This document shows, in pieces, positions 30,489 through 39,516 of a DNA stretch of 64,000 bases; position 1 is the first letter of the stretch, and every line of letters begins with the position of its first letter. Under the pieces are notes generated by a model. The model searched no databases and had not been told where the DNA came from. It saw only the letters and a list, made by a program, of their open reading frames with translations. The DNA is taken from the NCBI GenBank assembly GCA_965216965.1, contig CBDCGX010000010.1:19133-83132 (forward strand). The letters are read 5' to 3'. This stretch comes from CBDAKK01 sp965216965 (GTDB lineage Bacteria > Spirochaetota > Spirochaetia > WTKD01 > G963693115). A program made the position numbers and the translations under genes.

Positions 30489-32411
30489 ATGGCAAAAATC
30501 ATAGGAATAGATTTAGGAACAACGAATAGTTGTGTTGCTGTAATAGAAGGTGGGGAGCCCGTAGTAATTCAAAACGAAGAGGGACAACGTACTACTCCAT
30601 CTATTGTTGCTTTTTCAAAGAAAGGAGGAGCAATTGAAAGAATTGTTGGTCAAAATGCAAAGAACCAAATGGTTACAAATCCGGAAAACACGGTGTACTC
30701 AATTAAACGCTTTATGGGAAGAAATTACTCTGAGGTTTCTGAAGAAACAAAGAGAATTCCATATACGGTAAAGCAAGAAGGAAAAGGTGGGGTTTCTATT
30801 GAGTGTAACGAAAAGAGCTATACTCCACCAGAGATTTCATCAGTGATCTTGCAGAAGATGAAAAAAACTGCAGAAGATTATCTTGGAGAAGAAGTAAAAG
30901 AGGCAGTTATTACGGTTCCTGCATATTTTAACGATGCTCAAAGACAAGCTACTAAAGATGCAGGTCGTATAGCAGGACTTGATGTTAAGCGTATTGTAAA
31001 TGAACCTACAGCTGCGGCGCTTGCATATGGACTTGATAAAAGTGCAAAAGAAGAGAAAATAGTAGTGTATGACCTTGGAGGAGGTACATTTGACATATCT
31101 ATACTTGAATTAGGAGATGGAGTGTTTGAGGTATGTTCAACAAACGGAGATACACATCTTGGTGGAGATAATTTTGATGATGTAATAATAGATCATCTTA
31201 TAGCTGAGTTTAAAGGTCAGCAGGGGATAGATCTTGGAAAAGACAAAATGGCACTCCAACGGCTTAAAGAAGCTGCAGAAAAGGCAAAACGAGAGCTTTC
31301 TACAACTCAATCAACAGAAATAAATCTTCCGTTTATTACAGCCGACAGTGGTGGCCCAAAACATTTGCAACTTACACTAAGCAGGGCAAAGTTTGAGCAG
31401 ATGATAGGCGATTTAGTTGAAAAAACAAAAGCACCTTGTATACAAGCACTTAAAGACGCTTCTGTAAGTGCAGCAGATATAGATCAAGTTATCTTAGTAG
31501 GCGGTTCTACTCGTATTCCTCTTGTACAAAAAGCGGTAGAAGATATTTTTAAGAAAAAACCAAGTAAGGGAGTAAATCCTGATGAAGTTGTTGCAATGGG
31601 TGCAGCAATACAAGGGGGAATACTTGCAGGTGATGTAAAAGATATATTACTGTTAGATGTAACCCCACTTTCACTTGGTATAGAAACGCTTGGTGGTGCA
31701 TTTACTCGGCTTATAGAAAAGAATACGACTATACCAACAAAAAAGTCGCAGATATTTTCAACAGCTGCAGATAATCAAACAGGGGTTACAATTCATGTTT
31801 TACAAGGAGAACGAGAGATTGCATCACAAAATAGGACGCTTGGCAGATTCGAGCTTGTAGGCATTCCTTCTGCACCTCGTGGAGTTCCTCAGATAGAGGT
31901 TACTTTTGATATTGATGCAAATGGCATTGTGCATGTTTCGGCAAAGGATCTTGGAACTGGAAAGGAGCAGAAAATAAGAATTGAGTCTTCTTCTGGTCTT
32001 TCAGAAGAAGAAATAGGAAAAATGGTCAAGGACGCAGAAATACATGCAGAAGAAGACAAAAAACAGCGGGAGCTTGTAGAAAGCCGTAATATGGCAGAAC
32101 AACTTGTATATTCAACAGAAAAGTCTCTTAAAGACTATGGAGATAAAATATCTGATGATGATAAAAAGAAAATAGAAGAAGCTCTTAAAGAAGTGAAAAA
32201 AGTAAAAGATTCTGATAATGTAGAAGACATTAAGGCTAAAACTGAGGTTCTTACGAAAGCAGCACACGCTCTTGCAGAACATATGTATAAGAATACGCAG
32301 CAAGAGCAGCAGCAACAGCCAAAAAATGCTACTTTTGATGAGAAAACGAGCGATAATAAGAATGATAATAAAAATAAGAATGAGGCTGACTACGAAGTAG
32401 TAGATGAATAA
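30489..32411 (+). CDS. dnaK: DnaK (Hsp70) chaperone
   Basis: A 640-aa Hsp70. The ATPase domain shows IIGIDLGTTNSCVAVIEGG, VPAYFNDAQRQATKDAG, VYDLGGGTFDISIL and VGGSTRIPLVQ. The interdomain linker is DILLLDVTPLSLG, and the substrate-binding beta domain has GVTIHVLQGERE and FDIDANGIVHVSAKD. The C-terminal tail is low in complexity (QEQQQQP, then NKN repeats) and ends DYEVVDE, near the canonical EEVK-like terminus. An AAGGAAGG site precedes the ATG. A hairpin with T-run follows, so dnaJ may have its own promoter. Confidence 0.98.
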   Translation: MAKIIGIDLGTTNSCVAVIEGGEPVVIQNEEGQRTTPSIVAFSKKGGAIERIVGQNAKNQMVTNPENTVYSIKRFMGRNYSEVSEETKRIPYTVKQEGKGGVSIECNEKSYTPPEISSVILQKMKKTAEDYLGEEVKEAVITVPAYFNDAQRQATKDAGRIAGLDVKRIVNEPTAAALAYGLDKSAKEEKIVVYDLGGGTFDISILELGDGVFEVCSTNGDTHLGGDNFDDVIIDHLIAEFKGQQGIDLGKDKMALQRLKEAAEKAKRELSTTQSTEINLPFITADSGGPKHLQLTLSRAKFEQMIGDLVEKTKAPCIQALKDASVSAADIDQVILVGGSTRIPLVQKAVEDIFKKKPSKGVNPDEVVAMGAAIQGGILAGDVKDILLLDVTPLSLGIETLGGAFTRLIEKNTTIPTKKSQIFSTAADNQTGVTIHVLQGEREIASQNRTLGRFELVGIPSAPRGVPQIEVTFDIDANGIVHVSAKDLGTGKEQKIRIESSSGLSEEEIGKMVKDAEIHAEEDKKQRELVESRNMAEQLVYSTEKSLKDYGDKISDDDKKKIEEALKEVKKVKDSDNVEDIKAKTEVLTKAAHALAEHMYKNTQQEQQQQPKNATFDEKTSDNKNDNKNKNEADYEVVDE

Positions 32412-32443
32412 AAGATTATTCTTAATTAAAAAATAGAGATTTT

Positions 32444-32474
32444 ACACCTATGTTTTGTTGCGTAGGTGTTTTCT
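32444..32474 (+). terminator. Rho-independent terminator between dnaK and dnaJ
   Basis: The arms ACACCTA (32444-32450) and TAGGTGT (32463-32469) form a hairpin followed by TTTTCT. It would end the grpE-dnaK transcript or reduce read-through into dnaJ. Confidence 0.6.
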
Positions 32475-32534
32475 ATAATTCAATTACGTGTTATACTTTA
32501 TGTAATATGCTAAACGTGGAGCGGATAAAATAAA

Positions 32535-33677
32535 ATGGCCCAAAAACGAGATTATTATGAGATATTAGGAGTATCTAGCAGTGCCTCAAATGATGAAATA
32601 AAAAAGGCATATAGAAAACTTGCGATTAAATATCATCCCGATAAAAATCAAGGAAATAAAGAAGCCGAGAATTATTTTAAAGAAGCGACAGAGGCGTATG
32701 AGATTCTTAGTAGTACAGAAAAGCGAAAAATGTATGATCAGTATGGGTTTGAAGGCTTAAATGCGGCGTCTGGTGCGGGAGGACATGATTTTTCGAGTGT
32801 TTTTAGAGAATTTAAAGATATCTTTGAAGGTGGAAGTTTTGAGGGCTTTTTTAGCGGGGGGGGTGGAGGAGAGAGCATATTTGATAGTATTTTTGGAATT
32901 AATCAAAATAGAAAAAAACGAGATAAGCGAGATATTCGTGTTGTTATGCGGATACGCTTAGAGGATGCAGTAAACGGAAGTGAAAAAAAATTCTCATACG
33001 AGAAATACATAGAATGTGATAGTTGTGGAGGAAGTGGTTCTGAAAAAGGATCATCTGTGCAAACATGTCAGCATTGTGGCGGAAGCGGAATGGCTCACAG
33101 TAGCGGGTTGGGAGGATTTTTTTCTTTCTCATCGACATGTGGACATTGTGGTGGTAGTGGTAAAATTATTGTTAAAAAATGTAGATCCTGTAGAGGCGAG
33201 GGGTCTATCGTTAAAAGACAGTCAGTAAAGGTGAGAATACCTTCAGGATCAAATTCTCATGACACACTTTCTCTTACAGGTATGGGACATGAAATTGAAG
33301 GGGGAAAAGGTGATGTTAACATAACGTTAGAAATCCAACCTCACAATGTATATATTAAAGACCATAATGATCTCATTGCGTATTTGCCCGTAGATTTCAT
33401 TACTGCAACTATAGGAGGATCTGTGTATTTCACCTCCATTACGGGAGAACGATTGCATGTTCCCATTCCTCCTCATTCAGAAGATGCTAAAACTATACGT
33501 ATAAAAAGAAAAGGTATTTCAGGAGCAAATACGTTTACAGGCGATATGCTAGTTGTTATAAAGATAGTATCTCCTCAAAAAATATCTAGGCATGCAATGG
33601 AGCTACTTAAGAAATTAAAAGAAGAAATAGGAGATGATCATGAAGTATCTCCGCTTACGCATAATCATTATGAGTAA
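32535..33677 (+). CDS. dnaJ: DnaJ (Hsp40) co-chaperone
   Basis: DnaJ stimulates DnaK ATPase and delivers substrates. The J domain holds the HPD motif (KYHPDKNQG, about residue 34), followed by a Gly/Phe-rich linker. Four CxxCxGxG zinc repeats follow: CDSCGGSGS, CQHCGGSGM, CGHCGGSGK and CRSCRGEGS. Two beta-sandwich domains complete it. Length 380 aa is normal for type I DnaJ. The linker contains a G8 run (32856-32863) that codes for glycines; a slip there would truncate the protein. The stop overlaps the start of the next exported protein. Confidence 0.97.
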   Translation: MAQKRDYYEILGVSSSASNDEIKKAYRKLAIKYHPDKNQGNKEAENYFKEATEAYEILSSTEKRKMYDQYGFEGLNAASGAGGHDFSSVFREFKDIFEGGSFEGFFSGGGGGESIFDSIFGINQNRKKRDKRDIRVVMRIRLEDAVNGSEKKFSYEKYIECDSCGGSGSEKGSSVQTCQHCGGSGMAHSSGLGGFFSFSSTCGHCGGSGKIIVKKCRSCRGEGSIVKRQSVKVRIPSGSNSHDTLSLTGMGHEIEGGKGDVNITLEIQPHNVYIKDHNDLIAYLPVDFITATIGGSVYFTSITGERLHVPIPPHSEDAKTIRIKRKGISGANTFTGDMLVVIKIVSPQKISRHAMELLKKLKEEIGDDHEVSPLTHNHYE

Positions 33678-34158
33678 TTTTTTAAATATTATATGTAGAA
33701 AAAACAAGATTATCTTTTTGTCAATAATTGTTTTTTTATTGATACATTCTATAAGTTTTGCAGAAAAGACTATTAGATATAAGGCAGAGGATAAAAAAGG
33801 TCCTGATATTCCTCAAGGAGTGTTCTTTTATAAGGAAAAACGGATATGGGATATGAGTGAGTATAAACTCCCTTGGCTTTTGGTTGATGTAAATGGCGAT
33901 AAAAAAATAGATGCAACAACTCGTATTCGATCGCGTGATTTTACGAAAATAGTTGAGGTGTTGGATTCTAATTATGATGGCAAAGCAGATGACTTTGCAT
34001 TTTTTAATCAGAGTGGTGATATGGTTTATCAAGAAGTAGATAGTAATTTTGATGGGAAAATTGATTTATGGGTTTTTATCAGAAGTGGAAAATATGTAAA
34101 AAAGTTTCAGAGAGATAAAAATTTTGATGGATATATAGATATTGAAAGAAAGTTCTAG
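33670..34158 (+). CDS. Exported protein with EF-hand-like DxNxDGxxD repeats
   Basis: ATG 33670 is preferred because it places a signal peptide (KNKIIFLSIIVFLLIHSISFA) at the N-terminus; a longer in-frame start at 33634 lies inside dnaJ. The mature 140 residues hold four calcium-loop-like repeats: DVNGDKKIDAT, DSNYDGKADDF, DSNFDGKIDLW and DKNFDGYIDI, each followed by a beta-like segment. Such loops resemble dockerin/EF-hand calcium sites, so calcium binding in the periplasm is inferred. It overlaps dnaJ by eight bases and precedes the trmH gene. 162 aa. Confidence 0.75.
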   Translation: MSNFLNIICRKNKIIFLSIIVFLLIHSISFAEKTIRYKAEDKKGPDIPQGVFFYKEKRIWDMSEYKLPWLLVDVNGDKKIDATTRIRSRDFTKIVEVLDSNYDGKADDFAFFNQSGDMVYQEVDSNFDGKIDLWVFIRSGKYVKKFQRDKNFDGYIDIERKF

Positions 34159-34167
34159 TTGTTTTAT

Positions 34168-34917
34168 ATGAGAGTAATTGGAACCCACGCAATACGACAA
34201 TCTATACACAGTAAGAGCAAAGGTGTGTTGTATGTGGTAAAAAATAACTCTCATCTTAAAGAATATACTGATCGTATAGCTCACACTGGAGCATCTATTA
34301 CAGTTACACTGTGTACTCATTTAGAAATGAAGGAGAAAAAAGTAAAGCAAGGTGCTCTTTTGATTCTTACTGCAGGGGGAGAGGAAAAGCATGTTTTACG
34401 TCTTAATGAATGGTTGCAATCCACACTCGCTTCTAATCGATTATGTATACTTGTTTTAGATCATATACATGATGTTCAAAATTTAGGGGCACTTTTTCGG
34501 AGTGCGTTGCTTTTTGATGTTGATCTTATTATTTCTCCAACATTAAGAAGTGCTGCTGAGAATGAATTTGCTTTTAAAGCATCTTCGGGGGCATTGGGTA
34601 TTGTTCCTCATTGCAAGGTAGTTAATATAACGCAAAGTATAGCATTACTTAAAAAACACAATGTATGGACCTATGCTTTAGATATGAGGGGGGAGGATAT
34701 TAGTTCATATGATATCCCATCTCGTATTGCGTTTGTAGTAGGAAATGAAGAGAAGGGAATATCTACTTCTGTAATAAAAGAAAGTGATGGCATACTTTCA
34801 ATTCCAATGACAGAAAGATGTTCGGATGTAGATTCATTTAATGTAAGCGTAAGTGCCGCTATAGCATGTTATGAATATATAAAACATCATAAATTACGAA
34901 ACATACACCCTGCTTGA
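34168..34917 (+). CDS. SPOUT (TrmH/RlmB-type) 2'-O-ribose RNA methyltransferase
   Basis: A methyltransferase that puts a 2'-O-methyl group on rRNA or tRNA using S-adenosylmethionine. The N-terminal substrate-binding part (residues 1-75) is followed by the knotted SPOUT domain with motif 1 LDHIHDVQNLGALFRSALLF, motif 2 VVGNEEKGIS and motif 3 LSIPMTERCSDVDSFNVSVS, as in TrmH and RlmB. ATG 34168 is preferred over the upstream TTG at 34159. Whether it modifies 23S rRNA or tRNA is not resolved. tRNA-Gly follows 37 bases downstream; its promoter overlaps this stop codon. Confidence 0.9.
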   Translation: MRVIGTHAIRQSIHSKSKGVLYVVKNNSHLKEYTDRIAHTGASITVTLCTHLEMKEKKVKQGALLILTAGGEEKHVLRLNEWLQSTLASNRLCILVLDHIHDVQNLGALFRSALLFDVDLIISPTLRSAAENEFAFKASSGALGIVPHCKVVNITQSIALLKKHNVWTYALDMRGEDISSYDIPSRIAFVVGNEEKGISTSVIKESDGILSIPMTERCSDVDSFNVSVSAAIACYEYIKHHKLRNIHPA

Positions 34918-34942
34918 CATTAGACATAATTCTGTTTACCAT
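34914..34942 (+). promoter_or_regulatory. Promoter of tRNA-Gly
   Basis: TTGACA (34914-34919) and TACCAT (34937-34942) are spaced by exactly 17 bases, and the tRNA begins 12 bases after the -10. The -35 box overlaps the stop codon of the methyltransferase gene. Confidence 0.75.
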
Positions 34943-34954
34943 AAAAAATAAGGT

Positions 34955-35027
34955 GCGAGAATAGCTTAGTTGGTAGAGCGCCACCTTGCCAAGGTGGAGG
35001 TCGCGAGTTCGAGCCTCGTTTCTCGCT
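34955..35027 (+). tRNA. tRNA-Gly (GCC)
   Basis: A 73-base cloverleaf: seven-pair acceptor stem (GCGAGAA with TTCTCGC), D-arm with GTTGGTA, anticodon stem CCACC/GGTGG with loop TTGCCAA and anticodon GCC at 34988-34990, and T-arm with GTTCGAGCC. The discriminator is T and CCA is not encoded. GCC reads the glycine codons GGC and GGU. Confidence 0.97.
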
Positions 35028-35056
35028 TATTATGTGCAAAGCGTTGTGCATAATAA
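35027..35056 (+). terminator. Hairpin directly after tRNA-Gly
   Basis: The arms 35027-35038 and 35047-35056 pair over ten bases with one bulge. It directly follows the tRNA 3' end and probably ends its transcript or separates it from tig; the T-run after it is short. Confidence 0.5.
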
Positions 35057-35087
35057 CGTTTATAAGTAATGGAGTTAATATTCTAAT

Positions 35088-36455
35088 ATGTCAGAAATAT
35101 CTCATAAGATTATAGAAAAAGGAAATGCACGAATATCTCTTACAATAACGGTCCCGTTGTCTAGAGTTACTGCTGTATATAATACTTCTGTTAAAGAAAT
35201 AGCTAAGAAAGCACAGATAAAGGGATTTAGAAAAGGAAATGTTCCTGTTGCAGTATTAGAAAAGAGATTTGGAGATGCTCTTAAGGCAGATTCTTTTGAG
35301 AAGCTTGTTAATGAATCGGTGCAGGAAGTGCTCAAAGAAGTTGAGAAAAAACCACTCCCATATGCAAGACCAGAGTTGCAAAAAGAAGATACATTTTCTT
35401 TTGATATATCAAAAGATTTTATATTTACCATAGAATATGATACTATTCCTTGTATAGAGCCATGCAAGATAGATTCTCTTACTATTTTAGAACCTAAAAT
35501 AAGAATTACCGATAATGATATAGAAGAAGAGCTACGAGGTATACAAGATCGGAATGCTATTACAATAGAGAAACAGGGGGCTATCGCTAATGGCGATGTA
35601 GTTAGTATAGCATACAGCGAATGTGATGAGAAAAAAAATGAAATACACGGGACAAAGCGAGAAAATTATACATTGACTGTTGGGGAAAAGGAACAAAGCG
35701 TATACGATATAGGTAAGGATCTCATTGGAATGTCAAAGGATGAAGAAAAAATTATTACAAAAACATTTTCCAAGGACTATGCATTTAAAGAATATGCAGA
35801 TAAAACAGTTATTCTTAAAGTTTTTATAGAAAATGTAAAACAAAGAGATCTTCCCGATATAGATGATGAACTTGCTCAAGACTTTAGTCAAAAATATAAA
35901 ACACTTGACGATCTAAAAAAAGATCTCAGGATCCAATTGGGTGAGAGGGCTCAAAAAATTATAGAAGATACACAAGAAAAACAAATAATGAGCTATCTTG
36001 TAAAAAATTCAAAGGTAGAAGTACCCGCATCTGCTGTACAGATGCAATTAGAAAGCTTTTGGCAGAATTTTGTTCGCAGTAATGGCAATAATGCAGAAAC
36101 AATGCTTGCAGAGCTTGCTAAAGTAGGAAAAAGTAAGGATATGCTCATGGATTCGTGGAAACAAGATGCAGAAAAACAAGTCATAAGCCAGTTTCTTGTT
36201 GCAAAGTTGCGTGAGGAAGAAAATATAACGTGTACGGACGAAGATGTTATTGAACGAATAAAGTCTGATTGTGAAAAAACGGGAGCAGATTATAAAGAAA
36301 TAAAGGATTATTATACAAAGCACAACCTTATGGAACAAATAAAAGATGACCTTGCACATAAAAAACTTTTTGAAATTTTAAAAAAGCGTACTACTATAAA
36401 AAAAGAGGGAGAAAAATCTTTTTTACAAATAGTTGAAGGACAAAACAATGAGTAA
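35088..36455 (+). CDS. tig: Trigger factor, ribosome-associated chaperone and prolyl isomerase
   Basis: Trigger factor binds the ribosomal exit tunnel and folds nascent chains. The ribosome-docking signature is IKGFRKGNVPVAVLEKRFG (about residues 44-62). A PPIase (FKBP-like) domain spans about 150-245, with an FSKDYAFKEYADKTV segment. The rest is the C-terminal helical arm domain. Length 455 aa is normal. It is the first gene of a tig-clpP-clpX run, as in many bacteria; its last bases overlap the clpP start (ATGAGTAA). Confidence 0.95.
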   Translation: MSEISHKIIEKGNARISLTITVPLSRVTAVYNTSVKEIAKKAQIKGFRKGNVPVAVLEKRFGDALKADSFEKLVNESVQEVLKEVEKKPLPYARPELQKEDTFSFDISKDFIFTIEYDTIPCIEPCKIDSLTILEPKIRITDNDIEEELRGIQDRNAITIEKQGAIANGDVVSIAYSECDEKKNEIHGTKRENYTLTVGEKEQSVYDIGKDLIGMSKDEEKIITKTFSKDYAFKEYADKTVILKVFIENVKQRDLPDIDDELAQDFSQKYKTLDDLKKDLRIQLGERAQKIIEDTQEKQIMSYLVKNSKVEVPASAVQMQLESFWQNFVRSNGNNAETMLAELAKVGKSKDMLMDSWKQDAEKQVISQFLVAKLREEENITCTDEDVIERIKSDCEKTGADYKEIKDYYTKHNLMEQIKDDLAHKKLFEILKKRTTIKKEGEKSFLQIVEGQNNE

Positions 36456-37095
36456 AAACAAAAACAATAAAAATTATCACAAAGAAGATGTATATATGAA
36501 CACTGTCGTGCCCATGGTTCTTGAGCGCTCTGATGGGGTGGAAAGAGCCTTTGATATCTATTCTCGTCTTCTAAAGGAACGAATAATCTTTATTGGTGGT
36601 GTAATAGACGATGGTATTGCAAACCTTGTTATTGCTCAAATGCTTTTTTTAGAGTCGCTTTCTACTGAGAAACCAATACAGTTATACATTAATAGCGTAG
36701 GTGGGTCTGTTACAGCAGGATTTGCAATTTATGATACAATGCAATACACAAATAGTCCTGTACAAACTATTTGTGTAGGTCAAGCAATATCGATTGCAGC
36801 ATTGTTATTGGTAGCAGGGACACCTGAAAGAAGAAAAGCCCTTCCCTCATCACGTATTATGATACATCAACCATGGGGTGGTGTAGAGGGACAGGCAACA
36901 GATATTAGCTTACAGACGAAAGAAATGTTACGAATAAAACAACTTATTACACATTATTTTGTAAAACATACTGGAAATAAAGAAGAAGTCATATCAAAGG
37001 ATATTGAGCGGGACTATTTTATGTCTCCTCAACAAGCACTTTCATATGGTCTTATAGATGAGATACTTGTGAGGCATGAAAAACAACATGAATGA
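36448..37095 (+). CDS. clpP: ClpP, proteolytic subunit of Clp proteases
   Basis: This is a self-compartmentalised serine protease that works with ClpX and ClpA. The catalytic Ser is in the GQAISIAAL segment (canonical GQAASMGA), the His is in SRIMIHQPWGG and the Asp is in ERDYFMSPQQALSYGLID. ATG 36448 overlaps the tig stop and is preferred over an upstream TTG. Around 215 aa, slightly extended at the N-terminus. The substitution of Met by Ile next to the active-site Ser is mild. It overlaps clpX by about 20 bases, which suggests translational coupling. Confidence 0.95.
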   Translation: MSKNKNNKNYHKEDVYMNTVVPMVLERSDGVERAFDIYSRLLKERIIFIGGVIDDGIANLVIAQMLFLESLSTEKPIQLYINSVGGSVTAGFAIYDTMQYTNSPVQTICVGQAISIAALLLVAGTPERRKALPSSRIMIHQPWGGVEGQATDISLQTKEMLRIKQLITHYFVKHTGNKEEVISKDIERDYFMSPQQALSYGLIDEILVRHEKQHE

Positions 37096-38432
37096 TACTA
37101 CTATTGAATGCTCTTTTTGTAGACAGATTGTTACAAACCAACAGGTGATACAGGGAAATAAAGCAATTATATGTAGAAAATGCATCTTATACTGTTCGAG
37201 CTTTTTTAAAGAAGAAGAGCATATAGAAAAAAAGAAGTATGATTTTTTAAAAGAACCACCAACCCCACAAGAAATAAAAAATATTTTTAGATGATTTTGT
37301 CGTGGGGCAAGAATATGCAAAGAAGGTGCTTGCCGTTTCTGCATATAATCACTATAAGCGAATCTATCATAATAGAATGAATTTTCATAAGAAAGAAGAT
37401 ACAAATCATTTTCCTAAGGGTCATTATCAATATAAAAAATCATTGCAAAATGACAATGAGGATAAAAAAAAGGATGTACATGAGAATGTAGTCCTTGAAA
37501 AGTCTAACATATTGCTTATTGGTCATACGGGAGTTGGAAAAACCTTACTGGCCAAGACTCTTGCAGATTTTCTTAATGTTCCATTTGCAATAGCTGATGC
37601 TACTACACTTACCGAAGCGGGATATGTAGGTGAGGATGTCGAAAATATACTCCTTAAATTATATCAAGCAGCAGATAAAGATGTGGATGCAACGCAGCAA
37701 GGTATTATATTTATAGATGAAATAGATAAAATTTCTCGAAAAAGCAAAAATCCTTCTATTACTCGTGATGTATCGGGAGAAGGGGTCCAACAAGCACTAC
37801 TAAAAATCATAGAGGGCACTGTTGCTTCTGTTCCCCCGCAAGGTGGAAGAAAACATCCTCACCAACCGATGATACAAATTGATACAAGTAATATATTGTT
37901 TATATGCGGGGGAGCTTTTGTTGGATTAAAAGACATAGTGCTTTCTCGTATAAGTGCCCAGACACTGGGATTTGATAGCGATGTTTCTAATAAGGAATAC
38001 TCTGACTCAGATATTTTAAAAAAGATACATCCAGAAGATTTAATCCATTATGGATTTGTTCCTGAGTTTGTAGGACGACTTCCTATTATTGCTTCTCTTG
38101 ATTCTCATGATGCGATAAGTTTACGGAAGATTTTATTAGAACCAAAAAACTCAATAATACGGCAAATGCAACAATTTTTCAAACTAAGCAATGTTGAGCT
38201 TGTGTTTGATGACGATGCCATTACTACAATTGCCGAAATGTCATTTAGGCGGAATATTGGGGCGCGAGGACTTCGTACAATTATAGAGGAATTATTGCTT
38301 GATACCATGTATATAATCCCTTCAAATTCTGATGTTAAACGAGTAAGGGTTACCCAAGAAGCAGTTCTAAAGAAGATTGCTCCTTATATTGAATATTCCC
38401 AAAGAATAAAAGCTATTAAAGACAGTGCATAA
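37076..38432 (+). CDS. clpX: ClpX, AAA+ unfoldase of ClpXP (frameshift at T5)
   Basis: ClpX recognises substrates and feeds them to ClpP. The N-terminal C4 zinc domain is CSFCRQ...ICRKC. The frame breaks after EIKNIF at a T5 run (37284-37288); removing one T gives the canonical DDFVVGQEYAKKVLAVS and a 451-aa protein. Downstream are Walker A GHTGVGKTLLAKTL, Walker B IIFIDEIDKIS, the pore segment GEGVQQALLKI and the sensor-2 segment NIGARGLRTIIEELL. The start may be 37076 or 37088; both overlap clpP. As clpX is normally important, sequence error is the simplest reading. Its last 110 bases are repeated at 45.7 kb. Confidence 0.93.
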
Positions 38433-39493
38433 TATACCGAAATTATAAATATGGATCTTCCATTTCTTAACTCTTTTATAACTGTAGACAATGCTGGTGA
38501 AAAAAATATACGTTCTTTGTTGAAACTTTCACATAAGTGTAAAAAAGAAGGCATACAGAAGAAAATGACGAGAAAACAATACCTTCTAGGGAAAACAATT
38601 GCACTGCTTTTTGAAAAACCTTCAACACGAACGAGGGCTTCATTTGAGACTTCTATATCAGAAGAGGGGGGAGGAGCTATTTTTCTCTCAAAAAATGATT
38701 TGCATTTAGGAGATAAGGAGAGTATAGAAGATACCGCACGTGTATTAGGGGGAATGTTTTCTGCCATAGTTTTTAGAGGAAACAAGCAGAATAATTGCGA
38801 AATTTTACAGAGAGAGAGTGGTATTCCTGTTATTAATGCGCTTACAGACACCCACCATCCAACTCAAGCATTAGCAGATATTATGACAATTCAGGAGCAT
38901 TTTAAAGATTTAAGAATAAAAAAAGACTGTATAGTCAGTTTTGTTGGTGATGGGTGCAATAATGTGGCATGTTCGCTTATTACAATATGTGCAATGCTTG
39001 GAATACGCATTCATATAGCATCATCAAAGCATTACTTCCCATCAAAAGAAACACTTGTTATTGCAAGGCGATATGCGAAAAAGAATAAATCAGAAATACA
39101 TATGGATGAAGATATAAAAAAGATGCTTAAGGGAGCTGATGTAGTTTATACTGATACATGGGTCTCTATGGGAGAAAAAGAAAGTAGCGTAAAAATAAAA
39201 CGATGTAAACCATATAAAGTTACTCAAGAAGTAATGAAAATGGCAAAAAAAGATGCAATATTTATGCATTGTCTTCCTGCAAAAAGGGGATATGAAGTTT
39301 CTGATGAAGTAATTAATGGAAAACAATCTCGTGTATGGCAACAAGCAGAAAATAAAAAACACTCTGCAAAGGCTGTATTGCTTGCATGTTTAAAAATTAT
39401 ATAATTTATAGAGGCTATTCTGGTACAGGGGCTTTTGCACAAAATATTGGTGATATAGAGATCATCAATCAAAAATTAAAAGGATTATACGTT
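38320..39493 (+). repeat. Left direct-repeat copy: clpX end, intact argF, fragment of secreted-protein gene
   Basis: This segment recurs, diverged and with a deletion of about 650 bases inside argF, at 45694-46306. Here clpX and argF are whole while the third gene is only a fragment. The reverse holds for the right copy. The two copies bracket the 6.2-kb island, as expected from a single-crossover integration or a duplication around the insertion. Boundaries were set by eye and are accurate to about 10-20 bases. Confidence 0.8.
38451..39404 (+). CDS. argF: Ornithine carbamoyltransferase
   Basis: The enzyme exchanges carbamoyl phosphate and ornithine for citrulline, in arginine synthesis or, in the reverse direction, the arginine deiminase pathway. 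The carbamoyl-phosphate motif is FEKPSTRTRASFE (about residues 55-67), then HHPTQALADI and the ornithine-binding FMHCLPAKRGYEVS. Length 317 aa is normal. Catabolic or anabolic use cannot be told; no other arg genes are in the window. A partly deleted second copy is at 45825-46137, on the far side of the accessory island. Confidence 0.93.
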   Translation: MDLPFLNSFITVDNAGEKNIRSLLKLSHKCKKEGIQKKMTRKQYLLGKTIALLFEKPSTRTRASFETSISEEGGGAIFLSKNDLHLGDKESIEDTARVLGGMFSAIVFRGNKQNNCEILQRESGIPVINALTDTHHPTQALADIMTIQEHFKDLRIKKDCIVSFVGDGCNNVACSLITICAMLGIRIHIASSKHYFPSKETLVIARRYAKKNKSEIHMDEDIKKMLKGADVVYTDTWVSMGEKESSVKIKRCKPYKVTQEVMKMAKKDAIFMHCLPAKRGYEVSDEVINGKQSRVWQQAENKKHSAKAVLLACLKII

Positions 39494-39513
39494 GTTTTTT
39501 TGTTCGCAAAGTA
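39412..39513 (+). pseudogene. 5' fragment of the secreted-protein gene found intact at 46180
   Basis: The segment GTGAFAQNIGDIEIINQKLK matches residues 18-37 of the protein at 46180-46632 (GTGIVFAQSIGDIEIINQKL). It lacks the start and signal-peptide coding region and leaves homology near 39493, after which it runs 20 bases into the island to a stop. It marks the left island junction. Confidence 0.8.
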
Positions 39514-39516
39514 AAT

